The notes under the pieces were generated by a model. That model was not told the origin of the DNA. It did no database searches and saw only the letters and a list, made by a program, of their open reading frames with translations. This document shows positions 31,681-44,800 of a stretch of DNA of 64,000 bases, one piece after another. The position numbers were made by a program, and so were the translations under genes. This DNA is from Byssochlamys sp. IMV 00236 (Eukaryota > Ascomycota > Eurotiomycetes > Eurotiales > Thermoascaceae). The stretch covers positions 124,001 through 188,000 of the forward strand of contig MSJH02000788.1 in the NCBI GenBank assembly GCA_001931875.2, given 5' to 3'. Positions within the stretch are counted from its first letter, which is position 1. Every line of letters starts with the position of its first letter.

Positions 31681-32758
31681 ATGGCTCCAGCTGCGATCGA
31701 TATCAGCACTGAGGGCGTGGATCCCACCGTCCTTGCACTGCGCAAGACCCTCACTAACGAATCTGAGCCCCTCGCTCGCCGCTTCCGCGCCCTTTTCTCG
31801 CTGAAGCACCTTGCCTGTCTGCAGCCGCCGAACGAGAAGACTGTGCCAGCTATTCAGGCGATCGCTGCTGGCTTTGCCTCTTCTTCGGAACTTTTGAAGC
31901 ATGAGCTCGCATACTGTCTTGGCCAGTCGAAGAACCGCAACTCTGTCTCCTACCTTGAACATGTCCTCAAAGACCCCCAGGAGGATACGATGTGCCGGCA
32001 CGAAGCCGCGGAAGCTCTGGGAGCGTTGGGCTATGAGGACAGTTTGGACCTACTGAAGAAGCTACGAGATGACAGCAATGAGTCGGACGTGATCAGGGAG
32101 ACCTGCGACATTGCTGTTGACAGGATTCTCTGGGAGAATTCCGAGGAAAGAAAGGCCGAGAAATTGAAGCAGAGGTACATTGCTTTCATATCTATTCCTT
32201 TTTGGGTGACAGGGCTAATACATGATTTTCCCGTGCAACAGTGACTTCGCTTCTATTGATCCTGCTCCACCGCTCCCGCTGGCATCCAAGGAGCCCTCCA
32301 TCCCTGAACTCGAGGCGACACTACTCGACACGAAACTTCCTCTTTTCAAGAGATACCGCGCTATGTTCGCCCTTCGCGACCTTGCGTCCCCTCCAGATCT
32401 GCCCACCGCTGTTCCTGCTATTCACGCCCTCGCGAAGGGACTGCAGGACCCTTCTGCACTGTTCCGTCACGAAATCGCATTCGTCTTCGGACAGCTCTGC
32501 CATCCAGCTTCGATCCCAAGTCTAACAGCTACACTGAGCAACCAGGAGGAGGTTGGTATGGTCAGACACGAAGCCGCTGAAGCGCTCGGAAGCTTGGGCG
32601 ACGAAGAAGGCGTTGAAGAAACCCTGAGAAAGTTCCTGAATGATCCGGAGCAGGTCGTGAGGGATAGTATCGTCGTCGCTCTCGACATGGCAGAATACGA
32701 GAAGAATGGAGAGATCGAGTATGCGCTTCTACCCGATACAGCGGTGCCAGCCGCCTGA
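31681..32758 (+). CDS. lia1: Deoxyhypusine hydroxylase (DOHH/Lia1)
   Basis: Two exons (31681-32174, 32242-32758; intron 67 nt) give 336 residues, about the usual length. The protein is an eight-fold HEAT-like repeat with the four His-Glu iron-binding sites in place: LLKHELAYCLGQ, CRHEAAEALGALG, FRHEIAFVFGQ and VRHEAAEALGSLG. It is made of two similar halves joined by a Pro/Ala linker (IDPAPPLPLASKEPSIPELE). The enzyme hydroxylates deoxyhypusine on eIF5A, completing hypusine, which eIF5A needs for translation elongation; iron is the cofactor. It is convergent with rpa12, the stops being 100 nt apart. No oddities. Confidence 0.95.
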
Positions 32759-32857
32759 GTTTGTCGCAAAATTTCCGGCGTTTGGTGTTGATGATCGGTT
32801 TCCGCTCCCCTTAGCTTGTAAAAGCTGGTTTGATTACGTATATAAAAAGTATTCCGT

Positions 32858-33338
32858 TCAGTTTTGTACAGTTTCCCTGGAGAGTATATTAGTACTGCGG
32901 AATCCAAGAGCAATTCAATATGGCTGGCATACTTGTAACCGCAAACACAGGAGTAGAAGATCGTGCTTCCTTCATCTGCACTACGCAATTGGACACTCGT
33001 GTAGAACATCTCCTTCCTTCCACATCTTTCACATGTCCTCTGGGCAACGGCTTCGGTCTTTCTATCCTCGGTAGTCAAGGTCTGCACTGCGGATCTCTTC
33101 GCGCGGAGAGCGGAGGGAAAAGCATTCGGTTTCGATTCAGAAACGATAGTCTTCGGGACAATGTCTGACGGCATAATGAGTGATTGAAGCCTCAGACTTT
33201 GGCTGAGAATGAGAGAAACTCACCTCTGTTTCGCGCTCCGCAGACATCGCAGACGATAATAGTATTCACGTCGCCTCTTGATTCCTGCAGAAGGTTTCCG
33301 CAGTCAGTGCAGAAAATCAATGATCCAATCGCCGACAT
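32858..33338 (-). CDS. rpa12: RNA polymerase I subunit Rpa12 (A12.2)
   Basis: Three exons: 33338-33224, 33164-32933 and a 19-nt last exon 32876-32858, giving 121 residues (yeast has 125). The first reads MSAIGSLIFCTDCGNLLQES and VCDVCGARNR, the N-terminal zinc ribbon with two CxxC pairs. The second holds the TFIIS-like C-terminal ribbon CERCGRKEMFYTSVQLRSAD then EGSTIFYSCVCGY; the acidic DE in RSADEGSTIFY is the conserved catalytic hairpin used for RNA cleavage. The final 56-nt intron has a clear TACTAAT branch site and a CTCTCCAG acceptor; splicing ends the protein KETVQN. If it were retained, the frame would run into the lia1 3' end. Rpa12 aids Pol I termination, proofreading and backtracked RNA cleavage. 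Confidence 0.93.
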
Positions 33339-33773
33339 TTCGTGTGCGCAGTCGCGTATATTTTTCTTTCACAAAATAGAGTGCTTCCTTCAAAGACTGT
33401 TCTACGGTAGAAAAACCTAACGCGCAGCTGCGAATCGTAGGGATCTCGATATTAAAGATCGAATATTTTTTTTTCTTCGGAAAGGATTTGCACGGACCGA
33501 GAGAGAGAGAGAGCGGGAGCCAAGCGTTGGGCGGTGGAGCAATTCATGGGCGGCAAAGAATCACGCTTGCAATGCACGGCGCGCTTAACGAGCGGGTGCC
33601 TGGCATCGTATCCAGCATTTCAGAGACTATTTCGAGGGGAAGTGCACTCAGTGCCCATGACCATGACTCTTGAGCTTGCAGTTCCTCATGGCCTTGTCTA
33701 TGAGCGGGAACCGCTTCTTTCTCTCTACTAACCTCCCCTCTAGCAGCTCATCTCCGTGACAGGGACAGACGTC
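33339..33773. promoter_or_regulatory. Divergent promoter region, rpa12 / scc2
   Basis: A 435-nt spacer between divergent genes. It contains an imperfect inverted repeat around GATCTCGATATTAAAGATCG (about 33449-33468), a T-run and a GAGAGAGAGAGAG stretch (about 33501-33514). A TCTAGCAG or GTGACAG acceptor just before the scc2 ATG hints at a 5' UTR intron. Confidence 0.4.
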
Positions 33774-36700
33774 ATGGACCAGATCCGTCACCCAGCGGTC
33801 CAGGTGGTCATCAATGGCCATCCGCAGGCCGCAGCTCATGGCCATGGAACCGTTAATGGCACGGGGCAGCGGCATGTACGGCCTTTGTCAGTCGATGAAG
33901 CGCTGCGGTATTCCCCGATGAGCAGTGCTCCCATCTTTGGTCTAGGTGCGTTTTGATGACACTTCAATCTGATAGTAGAATCTTCTCACACATTGATATT
34001 GCTTGATAGACTGTATCCTTCACCCTGATATCGGCCGTTCTTCGACCACCGCTGCAGTTGGCCACGACCGCTCTGCCCGCAATACCCTACATGACCTCGA
34101 TAACGAGACTCGCTCCGGGTCTGGCGAGTCCACTCGACTAGAGACGACACGGGAATATCTGCAACAGTTGTTGGATGGGGACCAGTTGACTGAATTGTGA
34201 GACATTAGCGTCTCCAGTTATTATTCGCTTGCTGACGATACCTATAGCAAATTCAAACTTCCAGCTGGCACAGCAGCCCCGAGTACCCTGTCACCGACTC
34301 CCAACACTCAGTCTATGGGTATTCATAGTTTGGGTCCGTTCGCGAGGATGATGCTGGAGTCAACGGATATAGCGTTTCGGTGTAAGCTGCTTCCCTCAAA
34401 TCTTAAAGGTTGTATAGGAGCATCTCATTAAGAAAGTTAGATCCTGCCCCTGCGACACCCAGCTCCAAATCCAAAGATGGAGATCGTTCTCAAAAATCTC
34501 TTCTTACACCAGTATCGGCATCAAGAGGACCATCATCATTTAACGAGCAAGCCTCCCTTCGCAACAATACTGCCAGTGTGCTCTGTGCGAAAGAAGGATC
34601 TCCTCTGAAACCCACCGTCGTCGTTCCTCCTCTTCCGCCATCGTCTCAGCATACGGAATACGAGCCGCTTCCCGACGCGAGTCCATTCAAGAAGAGGAAG
34701 TTAGAGACAGATGTCACAGGTAATCTCAGAGCGATACGCCTAAGAGACCAGAAGGAAGAAGCAGATGCCGCCTTGTTGAAGTTGCAGGATATTCTACACG
34801 AGATATTCGAGGCTGAAGATCGGCTCGAACCTGATACATCATCTTTGGCTGCGACTCCGGTGTTGAACGCGATCTTTAAAACAACTAATTCACTAGAGGT
34901 CAATGGCTTCATCCTCACCTCCGAGGTACATAGCCGCCTTCAGAAAGCTATCCAGAAGGTGGTAAGCTTCGGGAGATTGCAAGATATTCCTTCTGATTAC
35001 TTGACTCGGATCCAGAAACTGTGCGAGGGGCCTATAATCTCCGCCCAGGCCCCAGACCTGAAATTAGATGATCCTTCTAATGATTCAGAATCTCAAGAAT
35101 GGCTGAAGAAACTCGAAGATATGCAAAATGCACTTTTAGCAATCAACACACTACTCCAGACCATGTCCGGAAGTGGGAGTGAAAGGGATCTGTGCCCAGA
35201 AGAACTCGTGCAAGCAATCCCAGGGGTCTTGAACCAAGTTTTCGATAACTGCATCATCCCTGCCGTCGAGGCGCGGTTGGGCGGTAAAGGCTCACAATTC
35301 TTCGAGTTCTTCTCTACACAGAGACAGATCATTGGAAGTCTAACTCACCAAACCAAGAAAGTCTTAGCTTTGTTGGCAAAGTTCCTTTCCAGAGTCGACG
35401 TTTCTGAAGGCACTATCACCGCAACGGAGTTCCTCGCGGCCAAATTAATTTTCGTGGAGAATGCTCACAATGACAAAGAATCCGCTGTTGGCCATCAGAG
35501 ATACGAGTCTGTCCGCCGTGGAGCAATGGACGTCCTCGCTAAGATATTCTCGAAGTATCCTCTTCAGCGTCCATACATTCTCGATGAGATTCTCGTCTCA
35601 TTAGAGAAACTGCCTTCCACCCGTCAAAATGCGAGACAGTTCAAGCTCATAGATGGCAAGAATATCCAGTTTCTCACTGCGTTGGTGCTGCAACTCGTGC
35701 AAACCACTGCACTAGAAGTCCATTCGAACAGACCGTCAAAAAGTAAACGCCGACTTCCTGTGAAGCCAGAGAAGGGTAGCGACGACGACGACGAATTGTT
35801 GGGTGACGGTGACGACCAGGAAGACAGTGAGTCCGATGAAGACTTACCAGCATCTCGAGCAACGTTCCACCGGCTTGCGAGTCGAGTAGACCGTCTCCAT
35901 GACAATGCGGTTCGCAGTGCGCAGTACATAGTGAAGTTCATCGTACAGCGTGCCATGACCTCGACGAAGACTGGGGACCAGCCGTATCGAAATATTCTGG
36001 ATTTGTTCACAGAGGATCTCATTAGCGTTCTCGGCTCTACGGACTGGCCCGCCGCGGAATTATTGTTGCGTGTGATGGCCTCTCATATGGTTGGTCTCGC
36101 TGATCATGATAAGAGCCCTGCGACTGTGAAAAACATGGCACTTGAAATATTGGGCTGGATGGGATCCGCGATCTCGGATCTCACGGCTGCTGCACAACAC
36201 TCGATCTCTTCTATGGAGGACACCGGTAGTGAACTCACGGAGTATCTCCGGCAGCTGTTTGACGAACATTCACGACATGCATTACACCCTGAGGACTTAA
36301 TTTCCCCAGAGGGCCCCTACCGCATTGCTCTTGAATATCTACAGGACCGTGACTTGGGTGACTGGCAGCTCACAAGTGCTCGTGGCTACTACTTGACTCA
36401 ATGGGCCAAGACTGCATGTCTCACCTACTACGATTCCAATAACAAGGACCTGGTCAGTAGAAGCAACGACAGCGAAGAGCTACTGATCATTCTGGCCAAA
36501 ATGCTGGAGGACCCGGTATGGCTAGAAACCCATAGGTCTGTACAATATGTTCTTCTCTGCAGGGAATAATGCTGACATTCTTAATAGCCACTTCAACAAC
36601 GTCTCTTCCGCTCATGGCAAATTCGCTTACATTATCACTGTCTTAAATATGGGATTCTGTAAAGCTTTCGACATGATATTGAAAGTACTACTAAATTCTA

Positions 36701-39396
36701 TAACGAGTGACCAAGCCAAGGTACGTAGTCGCAGTCTGAAGAGTGTGATTGCCATGCTTGAGAAGGATCCGAATCTGCTTGATAGGGATGCCTCCGTCAT
36801 GCGGGTTATCCTCAGATGTGCGACCGATGCGTCCCCCATGGTCAGAGATTCGGCGCTCTCACTCATTGCAAAATGTATAACTCTCAAGCCAGCACTGGAG
36901 GAAGAGGGTTGCCGGACCATTTTAGCTTGCGCCGCAGATCCAACTCCCGGAGTCAGGAAGCGTTGCATTGGACTGTTGAAGGACATTTACCTGAAGACCG
37001 CGCGGAATGAGCTTAAACTTGCAATGCTGGACAGCCTCCTCCAACGCACTGGAGACGTTGAGGAAGGTGTGGCTCTTCAAGCTCGCCAGACTTTTGAAGA
37101 GATCTGGTTGACTCCTTTCCACAATTCTATCGACTCGATCCAAGACGCGCCGAAGTTGAAAGTTGCATTGTCAGAGCAGGTCTCTCTCATAATCAATCTG
37201 ATCAGGCGGAGTGAAGCTGCTGTGGACAGTCTCGGCTCATTCCTAAAGAAGATCTTGTCTGACAGCTGCAAGACTGCGCCTGCGAATTTCAAAGTATGCA
37301 AGGCAATGGTCTCGAACATGTTTGACCGACTTGTTGATGACGCAGAGCTGTCGGACAAGGAACATCAGCAAGCTCTATTGCAAACGATCACGGTTTTCGC
37401 CAAAGCAAATGCCAAACTTTTCAGCCCTGATCAGTTGAAAACATTACACCCGTACATTGGCCATCTTGTCACTGCAGATGACCTCTATATCTTCAAATCT
37501 GTCGTCGTGATCTACCGCTGCGTTTTACCGTATGTATCTACGGCCCACAATACTCTCTTGAAGGAAGTTCAGAATGACCTCTTCAAGAGTGTCGCGAAAC
37601 TTGCACGAGTGGAGTTGAACGAGGTCATGGCGTGTTTGTGGACCATTAACGGGGTGCTACAGAATACCGAGCGGTTGGTCAAGCTTACGATATCTGTCTT
37701 GAAGGGCATCGAGCAAGCCAAGAAAGTAAACCTTGCCGAGAGCGGCAAGGCAGACGTCTTGGCCCGCGCGAGAAGCTATGTGCGTATTGCGGGTTGCGTG
37801 GGAAGGTATTGCGACCTGGAGCAGTATGCACCGCATTTTAAGAATGCTTTTCCAGGTTGGAAGGGAGGTTCGGTCGCTGGTCTGATGGTGGATTCCATAA
37901 TTCCTTTCACATCGCCAAAGCAGCCTGTCGAACTGCGAGTTATGGCTTTAGAGAGTCTGGGATCTATATGTCAATCTTGGCCAGCGCAGTTTGGTCGGGA
38001 AGAATCTAGGCGGGTCTTCTCTCAGGTCTTCAAGGAGGATAACGCCAATCTGCAGAATATTGTGCTGAAGGCCTTTTCCGAGTTCTTTGCCATCCATGAA
38101 GGCAAGTCAGAGAAATTGGTACAGCCTTCCACAGGAGACACGGAGAATACCACTAGGCTAGGAGGCTCTCTCAAGGCAAGCGATAATGATGGAGCAGCGG
38201 CATTGATTGCCCAACATTTCCTGCGCGATATGCTACGGGTTGCCCAGTCGCGGCAAGATACTTACTCATTGACTGCCATTGAGCTTATTGCAAGCATAAA
38301 CCGTCAAGGTCTTGTTCATCCGAAAGAGTGCGCAGGTGTCCTCGTTTCCCTGGAGACCTCAACTATACCAGCGATCGCTAAAGTTGCTTTCGACACGCAC
38401 AAAATGCTCCACCTGCAGTACGAGTCCATGTTTGATAGAGAGTATATGAGAGCAGTCCAAGATGCTTTCTATTACCAGCGTGATGTTGTGGGTGATCCTA
38501 TGGGAGCTGTGGCACGTCCCTATGCGGCGAAGCTGGCACCGCTGTTCGACATCATCAAGACAAGTAACAGCAAATATCAGAAGAAGTTCCTGGCGAACCT
38601 CTGCTCCAAAGTTAATTTCGAACTAAAGGACCTGGATGTGTCGGGAAACCCGCCCGAACACTTGTTACTCTCGAGGTTCTTGTGTCAGAATCTGGCTTTC
38701 TTCGAGTATGGACAATTGGCAGAATTACTCCCAACCATCGGCTGCATGGAGCGCATCGTAGCTGCCACAGGCACCATTATTGGCCACTCGATCGAGACAG
38801 ATATCTTCCCCACTACGGTGGAACCTCCTCCGCTCCTCCAGGAAGGTTTGGATAAACCAGTTGACATGGTGACCTTACCGACGTCGCACTCCATCAACCC
38901 CCAGACCCTGCGGCAATTGACCACTGCAGCCGCAGCTCTGTCGATGTTATGGGAGGCTCGTACTCACCTCCGCCGTCTCTATGGTATCAATTCTCACGTC
39001 CGCCAAAAAGAAGGCAAAAATACCGCCAAAGAATTGAACAAACCTCCCACGAAGGTCCATGGGGTGACTGGAGATAGGTTTTGGGAGGCAATCACCAAGA
39101 ACATGGCGTCCCTGGATAGTGAAGACAACATGCTCGCTAAATGTCGGGAGTTCGCAACTCTCCTCTCGATTGACGACGAATTGAAGGTTTCTGCACACGA
39201 TGACGCCGAAGGGGACAGCGTTGACGAAGGCATGGACGTGGATGATATGGGAGCTTCATTTATCGCCAACGGGATGAAGCCAACGAAACGCAAGAACTCC
39301 GTTTCGAGTGGTGGCCCACCTAAGAGGCCGAAGGGGAGGAAGATGAGTGCCGGGAAGAAAAGGTCCAGCACTGAACCCGAGGATGACGGGTTCTAG
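33774..39396 (+). CDS. scc2: Cohesin loader Scc2/Mis4 (NIPBL homologue)
   Basis: Five exons (33774-33945, 34010-34196, 34248-34379, 34418-36535, 36588-39396) join in phase to about 1,805 residues. The N-terminus (MDQIRHPAVQVVINGHPQAA...) is low-complexity and includes DGDQLTE and FKFKLPAGTAAP; this region binds Scc4-type partners in the family. The rest is a long array of HEAT repeats: MDVLAKIFSKYPLQRPYILD, FCKAFDMILKVLLNSITSDQ, KVRSRSLKSVIAMLEKDPNL, ASPMVRDSALSLIAKCITLK and PGVRKRCIGLLKDIYLKTAR, which is the family's most conserved block. An acidic insert (DDDDELLGDGDDQEDSESDE) lies near the middle, and the C-terminus is a basic NLS-like tail (KRPKGRKMSAGKKRSS). Scc2-Scc4 loads the cohesin ring onto chromatin. 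The donor of intron 3 (GTGTAAG) is the least certain boundary. Confidence 0.92.
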
Positions 39397-40078
39397 GGGT
39401 AAAATAATGGAGGACCAAGGCGCTTACCATAGAGGATGTGGAACACACGAGGACCGGGTAATGGCGTTCTGGGAGTCAATATTATTTTCTTTTCTTTTGA
39501 GCACATCATTGGCGCGTGACACCTCTGGGAAGGATTTCTCTTTTACCAGTGACATGCTGGAACTGCATCTGAGGCGCAGGCAGTCGACGGTGGGCGTGTT
39601 AATACCTGGAATCACCTGCCATGGTATCATGATTACTGGACAGTTGCATATTAGACAACTAGTATTATTTGGGCCACTGGCCTCAGTGTCATCTATTTAA
39701 TTGCTTGCGAATGTATATTCTAGTTTAATACTTGTGCTGTTATAACTCTCGTGTTTAGTCCAATTTGTGTAGGATCGTGTGCTAGTTAGATCGCCAACCG
39801 ATTCAGCAGCAGCAGATCACACATTGATTGGGATCTACATTGCTATTTTAGATTTATACGAGAACTGTTGCAGTTTTTCAATTAAAAGAATATTCATTGC
39901 TATGCGACTTTCACTGTCATTATGATCATAAACACAGGCCGCCCTGTGGCGGTTGTCGTTCTTTGGTCCCCAAGACACGAATATACTGTACAATCAAGAC
40001 TGACGGTTCTAGACCGAGCTCAGCCAGGGGATCCGAGAGACAGCGCACATAATAGATGGCTTTTAGGTCATTCCAATC
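39397..40078. other. Intergenic, convergent 3' ends of scc2 and the GMC gene
   Basis: A 682-nt A/T-rich gap with 3' UTR features (ATTTAATTG, TTAATACTTG). No gene or repeat recognised. Confidence 0.5.
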
Positions 40079-41814
40079 TTAGTGATAGATATCGCTGTGA
40101 TCCGCCTTGATCAGATCAGCTCCCTTCTCGCCAATCATGTACACAGAGTTCTGGATGCGGCAGTCCGGGATGACAGGGATGATGGAAGCGTCGATAACAC
40201 GGAGGTTCTTGATTCCGTGGACCTTGAGCTTCGGGTCTACCACTCCTTGGTCGATGTTCTTCGACAGGCGGTTGGTGCCGCAAGGATGGAAAGCAGTCTG
40301 GCAGCGATCCAAAACAGCGTGGTTCATCGCCACATCATCGTCCAGGGGCATCTCCCAGGGGTATTCACCTACGACGATGTCCTTGAAGCCTTCACCCTTG
40401 GTAAGGACATCATAACTGAACCTGATACCTTCTCGCATGGCAATGATGTCAAGGTCATTGGAGAAGAAGTTCAGGTTGATGTTAGGCTGCACGAGTGGAT
40501 CCGCGCTGTTGAGAGTCACCTCGCCGGGGTCAGAGATAGGGCGCACCAGGTCAACGACCGTGGTCATATAGCAACCCTTCTTAGGAACGGGATAGTGCCA
40601 TTGGAAGGCGCTACCGAACATACAGACGAAGTCAAGTTCGAAGTGTGGCTGTCCGTATGGGCAAAATGGGTCCTTGCCCCCATTCGCGGCCTTTGCCTGA
40701 CGGTATTTCGGGTCTCTTTCCAGATACTCGTCGATGCGAGGGAAACCCACGAGCTCCAGAAGACCAGAGCCCACAGGACCGGTGTGGTCTTTCTTATAGG
40801 CGCTTATGGCAGCCTGGTTCTGGGGAGTCGGTCGCAGAAGGACATCGTCCATGCCGTAGCCATCCTTGACCTGCAAGACGAAGGACCTGGGTGGTCGATC
40901 AGGTTCTGACCGACGTGGCGGGAGTCCACGACGACCTCGATACCGTGTTTCTCAAGTTCATGACGCGGTCCAATACCACTTAGCATGAGCAGCTTAGGAC
41001 TCTCGAAGACTCCCTGAGAGACGATGACCTCGCGATTGGCGTAGAAGCTCAGCTCATTGCCAGAGGCATCAATGACGGTCACTCCCTTAGCAACACGGCT
41101 GGCTTTATCAATGATCAAGTTCTTTGAGTGAACTTGAGGTAGGATAGTGATATTTGGCTTTCCCTTCAAGAACAGATAACTTCCAGAACGTACGCCCTTG
41201 TAGATTGAATCGACACAATGGGTCAAACCGATCATTTCTCCGTCGTAAATATTCTCGGTCAGGGGTAAACCCCGTGAGGTCCAGGCCTTTGTAATGTTGT
41301 CGCGGAAATCAACCAGGGCGTCAATCAACTCCGAATGGGCAATATTGAGAGGGCCGCCTGTTCCGATTTTCTTTAAGCTGGAGTTGTAAAACTGGCCATC
41401 GTCGTGGTAGGTTGCACTCTTGCGGAAATAAGGCAGGAGAGGATCCCAAGTCCATTCCTTGCCTCCATACTCCTCCCACATATCGAAGGTGGGTTTACAA
41501 CCCGGGACCCAGGTGAAGTAATTGAGAGAAGAGCTTCCACCGAGGATTTTGCCACGAGTGTTGGGCTTCTCGATACGCTCGTAGTCGTCGCGTTTGACAA
41601 GCGTGGTCTTGTAAGCCCAGTCATACTGGCCGCCGCGGAGGTTCTGGGCATTTGAGGGCACAGTGATTTCTTCGATATTTTCCGAATCCTTCACACCCGC
41701 TTCGACAACAAGGACATTGATATTGGGATTTTCGGCCAGACGACCTGCGACGACGTTACCCGCGGTACCGCCTCCAACGACGATGAAGTCGAAATGGGTT
41801 CCGCTCTTAGCCAT
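40079..41814 (-). CDS. GMC-family FAD oxidoreductase interrupted by one frameshift
   Basis: The N-terminal frame runs from ATG 41814 to about 40888 (309 codons) and shows the FAD-binding start HFDFIVVGGGTAGNVVAGRL, NVLVVEAG, GKILGGSSSLNYFTWVPGCK and GVFESPKLLMLSGIGPRHEL (GMC signature 2), ending VGQNLIDHPG. The remaining 267 codons, FVLQVKDGYGMDDVLL to the stop at 40079, follow in another frame and include the active-site His in TAFHPCGTNRLSKN and the end IPVIPDCRIQNSVYMIGEKG. Together they make about 577 residues, a normal length with both halves well preserved. The shift lies between 40883 and 40895 and is too short for an intron. It is therefore a recent lesion or a sequence error. No signal peptide is seen, so the enzyme would be intracellular. 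Substrate is unknown (choline/alcohol/glucose-type dehydrogenases and oxidases share this fold). Confidence 0.8.
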
Positions 41815-44800
41815 GATGGTTTAAATAATCATATGAAGAACAGCTTGTTCTTCAACACCTTTCGATATGTGGGATGTTCAAAGGACTGATTGAATTGTTG
41901 AAAGTATTCAGTCCTTGGAGTCCGTCATTATATACGTTCGAGCTTCCCAGATCCTTCAAGTATCGATCCCTTCGTCATATTGCGGGTGCGCGGTACACGT
42001 CCCTCTCGTCGGAAAGTCTATAATACTGCAATGACCGGTTTCGTAATCATGTACATCATCGAGTCTTCACCTTGTGGGTGGTCGATGTCAATCGATTTTA
42101 CCCAGATGTCATGTTAACGTACGAACGCGGGATTCTCTGGTTGCAGGGCGGAGCGCGGGTTCTCCGTGTTTTTCATCTCCCTCGTCCAAGATCAAAAGGG
42201 ATCAAGGTCAATTGTATCACTTTGTTCGCCACCGCAATGCTTTGTCCTGCTTGGAACATGCGGAGTATGACAGATCTACTACTACTCGATGCGGAATGGG
42301 ACAAGGAAGATCTATTAACGAAAAGACCCAGATGAACGGGAAATAAATCCAAGGTCAATCATACCGAGCCTGTATCTGACTGATATGTGGATATGTAGAT
42401 CACTTTAGTTGGGGTATTTATTTTTATAGTAGTTGGTAGTTTGATTGACAGATTACTTGAACCTCGATAGGTTTAGCGCCCGTCAGGAAACTTGATCAGA
42501 ACAGCAGTTCGATTAGTTAGTAGATCCACCCCATGATGGCATTGATGTGATGGATATCGATTCCGCATCCACTGCGAGATTTACCATCTTTCGAACGTTG
42601 CATTGCATTCTATGGTGAGTCCTGCATTACGAGATACAAATGCAGCTTTCGCATTCAATGGCTAAGCTCTACCCCCGATCGTAGAGTCATTAATATTACT
42701 ATCCTGATATTTTGCTGCGAGTAGCTGTTCCACTGAACTCACAGGTTCAGGCAAATATGACGTATAAGATCAAGTAAATAGGTAATCCGGAAATTCCGAT
42801 ATGACATCTCCATCGATTCTGAGCCGGACGAAAACAGTTAAGGTTACGGGACGAGATATAAAGTGAGTTAATGACCACCTCAAGACCGTTGAGTATTTTT
42901 AGGGACCATTGTGATCGGCGGTTGACAGGTTGGTATGCATGCGGAGAAGCACTCCCGAGGATACAGATCAAGCATTCCGTCATTTTATTTGCTCATAGTT
43001 GCAATGCTTGTCTTACAACGCTGTTATACGACAGGTACGAAGATTTGGTGGGATAACAATGTCAGCGCGCGACCTGCCGTGTCCAATGTTTGCAGATTCT
43101 TTGATATGGATAGAATCTGCTATATCCATAGGGATACATCATTCTTGCCAACTCTCTGACATATACACCTTGCTTCCATGCGCCAGAGGATTCCGCAAGT
43201 TATTATAGTTACGTCTTTCAAAACATGTTTCTTGCTTGTTTTAGACTTGTGGAAGGATTCTGTTAGAGATCCAGGCAGACCAACACGAAGGTCTCCTTTT
43301 AGTCAACTGGCAGAAAGCCATCATATTCCTTTTGGTCCTAGTTAAGAGCATCCAATGATTGTTAATCTGACGAATCCTAACTCTTCACTATGTTGGACCC
43401 TGCCAGTTGAGTGGCTACCACTGTTAAGTGCAAGTGAAGAGAAGAGGTTCCTGATATTGTCATTACCAGCGGCAAGTACGCCGGAAGCGGTGTTTGTGTT
43501 GTCATTGTAGTGTAGTTCGAAAAACGGCGCTGTGGGCGCGCTTAATTAGTGTCCTGGTTTAAGGATTCAGACTCATCTACCCCAGATCCCTAAGAACAGA
43601 TTAATGTATTGATAATAGCTGTTCTATGTTATTTTTATTATCAGCTTCTGCTATCAAAACTGACCCATGTATGTGTAGTACTGGTATGGTATATATTGTT
43701 CCCAGCTTTTCTGGATCACGCGGCATATGCACTACAAAAAGTATTGAACGACCGCAGGCAGTAGGGACGAGAAGGATTCAGCTTTTTACATAAATTTATC
43801 GTCAAGACCCCGAGCAAGCACAGGTGTTTTTATAAACTTATATCCAATCGTCAAAAGATTGCTGCACCAACAAACATGATTTTCACTCCGGCGAATAAGA
43901 TACTCTAAGGCAGGAAGAAATTTTGATGTCCAATCCGGTCATCCATGGCACCAGGGTTATCTATCGTTGACGAAAGTGGCATATCCAGGGACACGGGGGA
44001 CACGTGGGGATGAAGCGTGGAGGGTTGTCCTTGAGCCACGTTCGAGAAATGTGCCTTGGCTTCCAATGTTAATAAACAGAGGGATGTTTTCTTATTGGCT
44101 GGCCTGTGCCTGTTACATATACATACTCTAGAAATAATAAGATGAGGACTATGGTAGAACTTTTTGCTTGGCTTGGGTGTATCTATATCCGGCTTCCCTA
44201 AGCTGTCCATAGCGATGTAACGCGGGAAAGTCTATCTAGATCTAAAACAAGCAACGCTGTTGTCTATCAACAGGCCCTGCGTACTTTCCCGTAGCACTAA
44301 GGTACACTTAAAGGGTAACTGTCCACGCACAGATTCACCGGGTCTCGAACTGGCATAGATAAGTCGTAGAGTGCGGTCTCGTGTGGGGACAGAGAATATA
44401 TTATTATGTTTCGAAACTCCGTTCTTTGGAGGGAACAAGCCGACCGTAACCGTACTGAACCATGTAGAGTATTAGTTTCTATAGATATGGAATAGGCCGC
44501 GAGAAGACAAGAGTACTACTACTAGTTCTCAGCTCCGAGCAGGCTCCTTTGATCGGAGTTGGCGCTGCCGACTTTCCCGCCTGGTGAATCGGTGAGAGAC
44601 CGAAGATGCCGAAAGCCGGAGGGTCACGTGAGTGCCAGCCGCGCAGGGGCCGATGACGTTGGTTCCAAGTTGCCAGTGCGTCAACAAGATAGTACCTAGT
44701 TAGTAGGTAGTTAATAGTTATGTGATTATCTTCTACTGAGTATCTCTAGTCTGAACTCATCTCTGCAATCCATCGCTGTCATTCTCTCCTCTCATCACGG

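Noticed and set aside
40880..40895. A tiny intron explaining the GMC frame change
   Set aside because: The only GT...AG pair here spans 16 nt, far below the minimum intron size, and does not restore the phase.
40082..40909. 275-codon open frame on the plus strand opposite the GMC gene
   Set aside because: It is an antisense shadow of the GC-rich third-position coding sequence of the oxidoreductase and shows no domain.
40079..41814. GMC oxidoreductase as part of a secondary-metabolite cluster
   Set aside because: Neighbours are scc2 and nde1; no synthase, transporter or transcription factor typical of such clusters is nearby.
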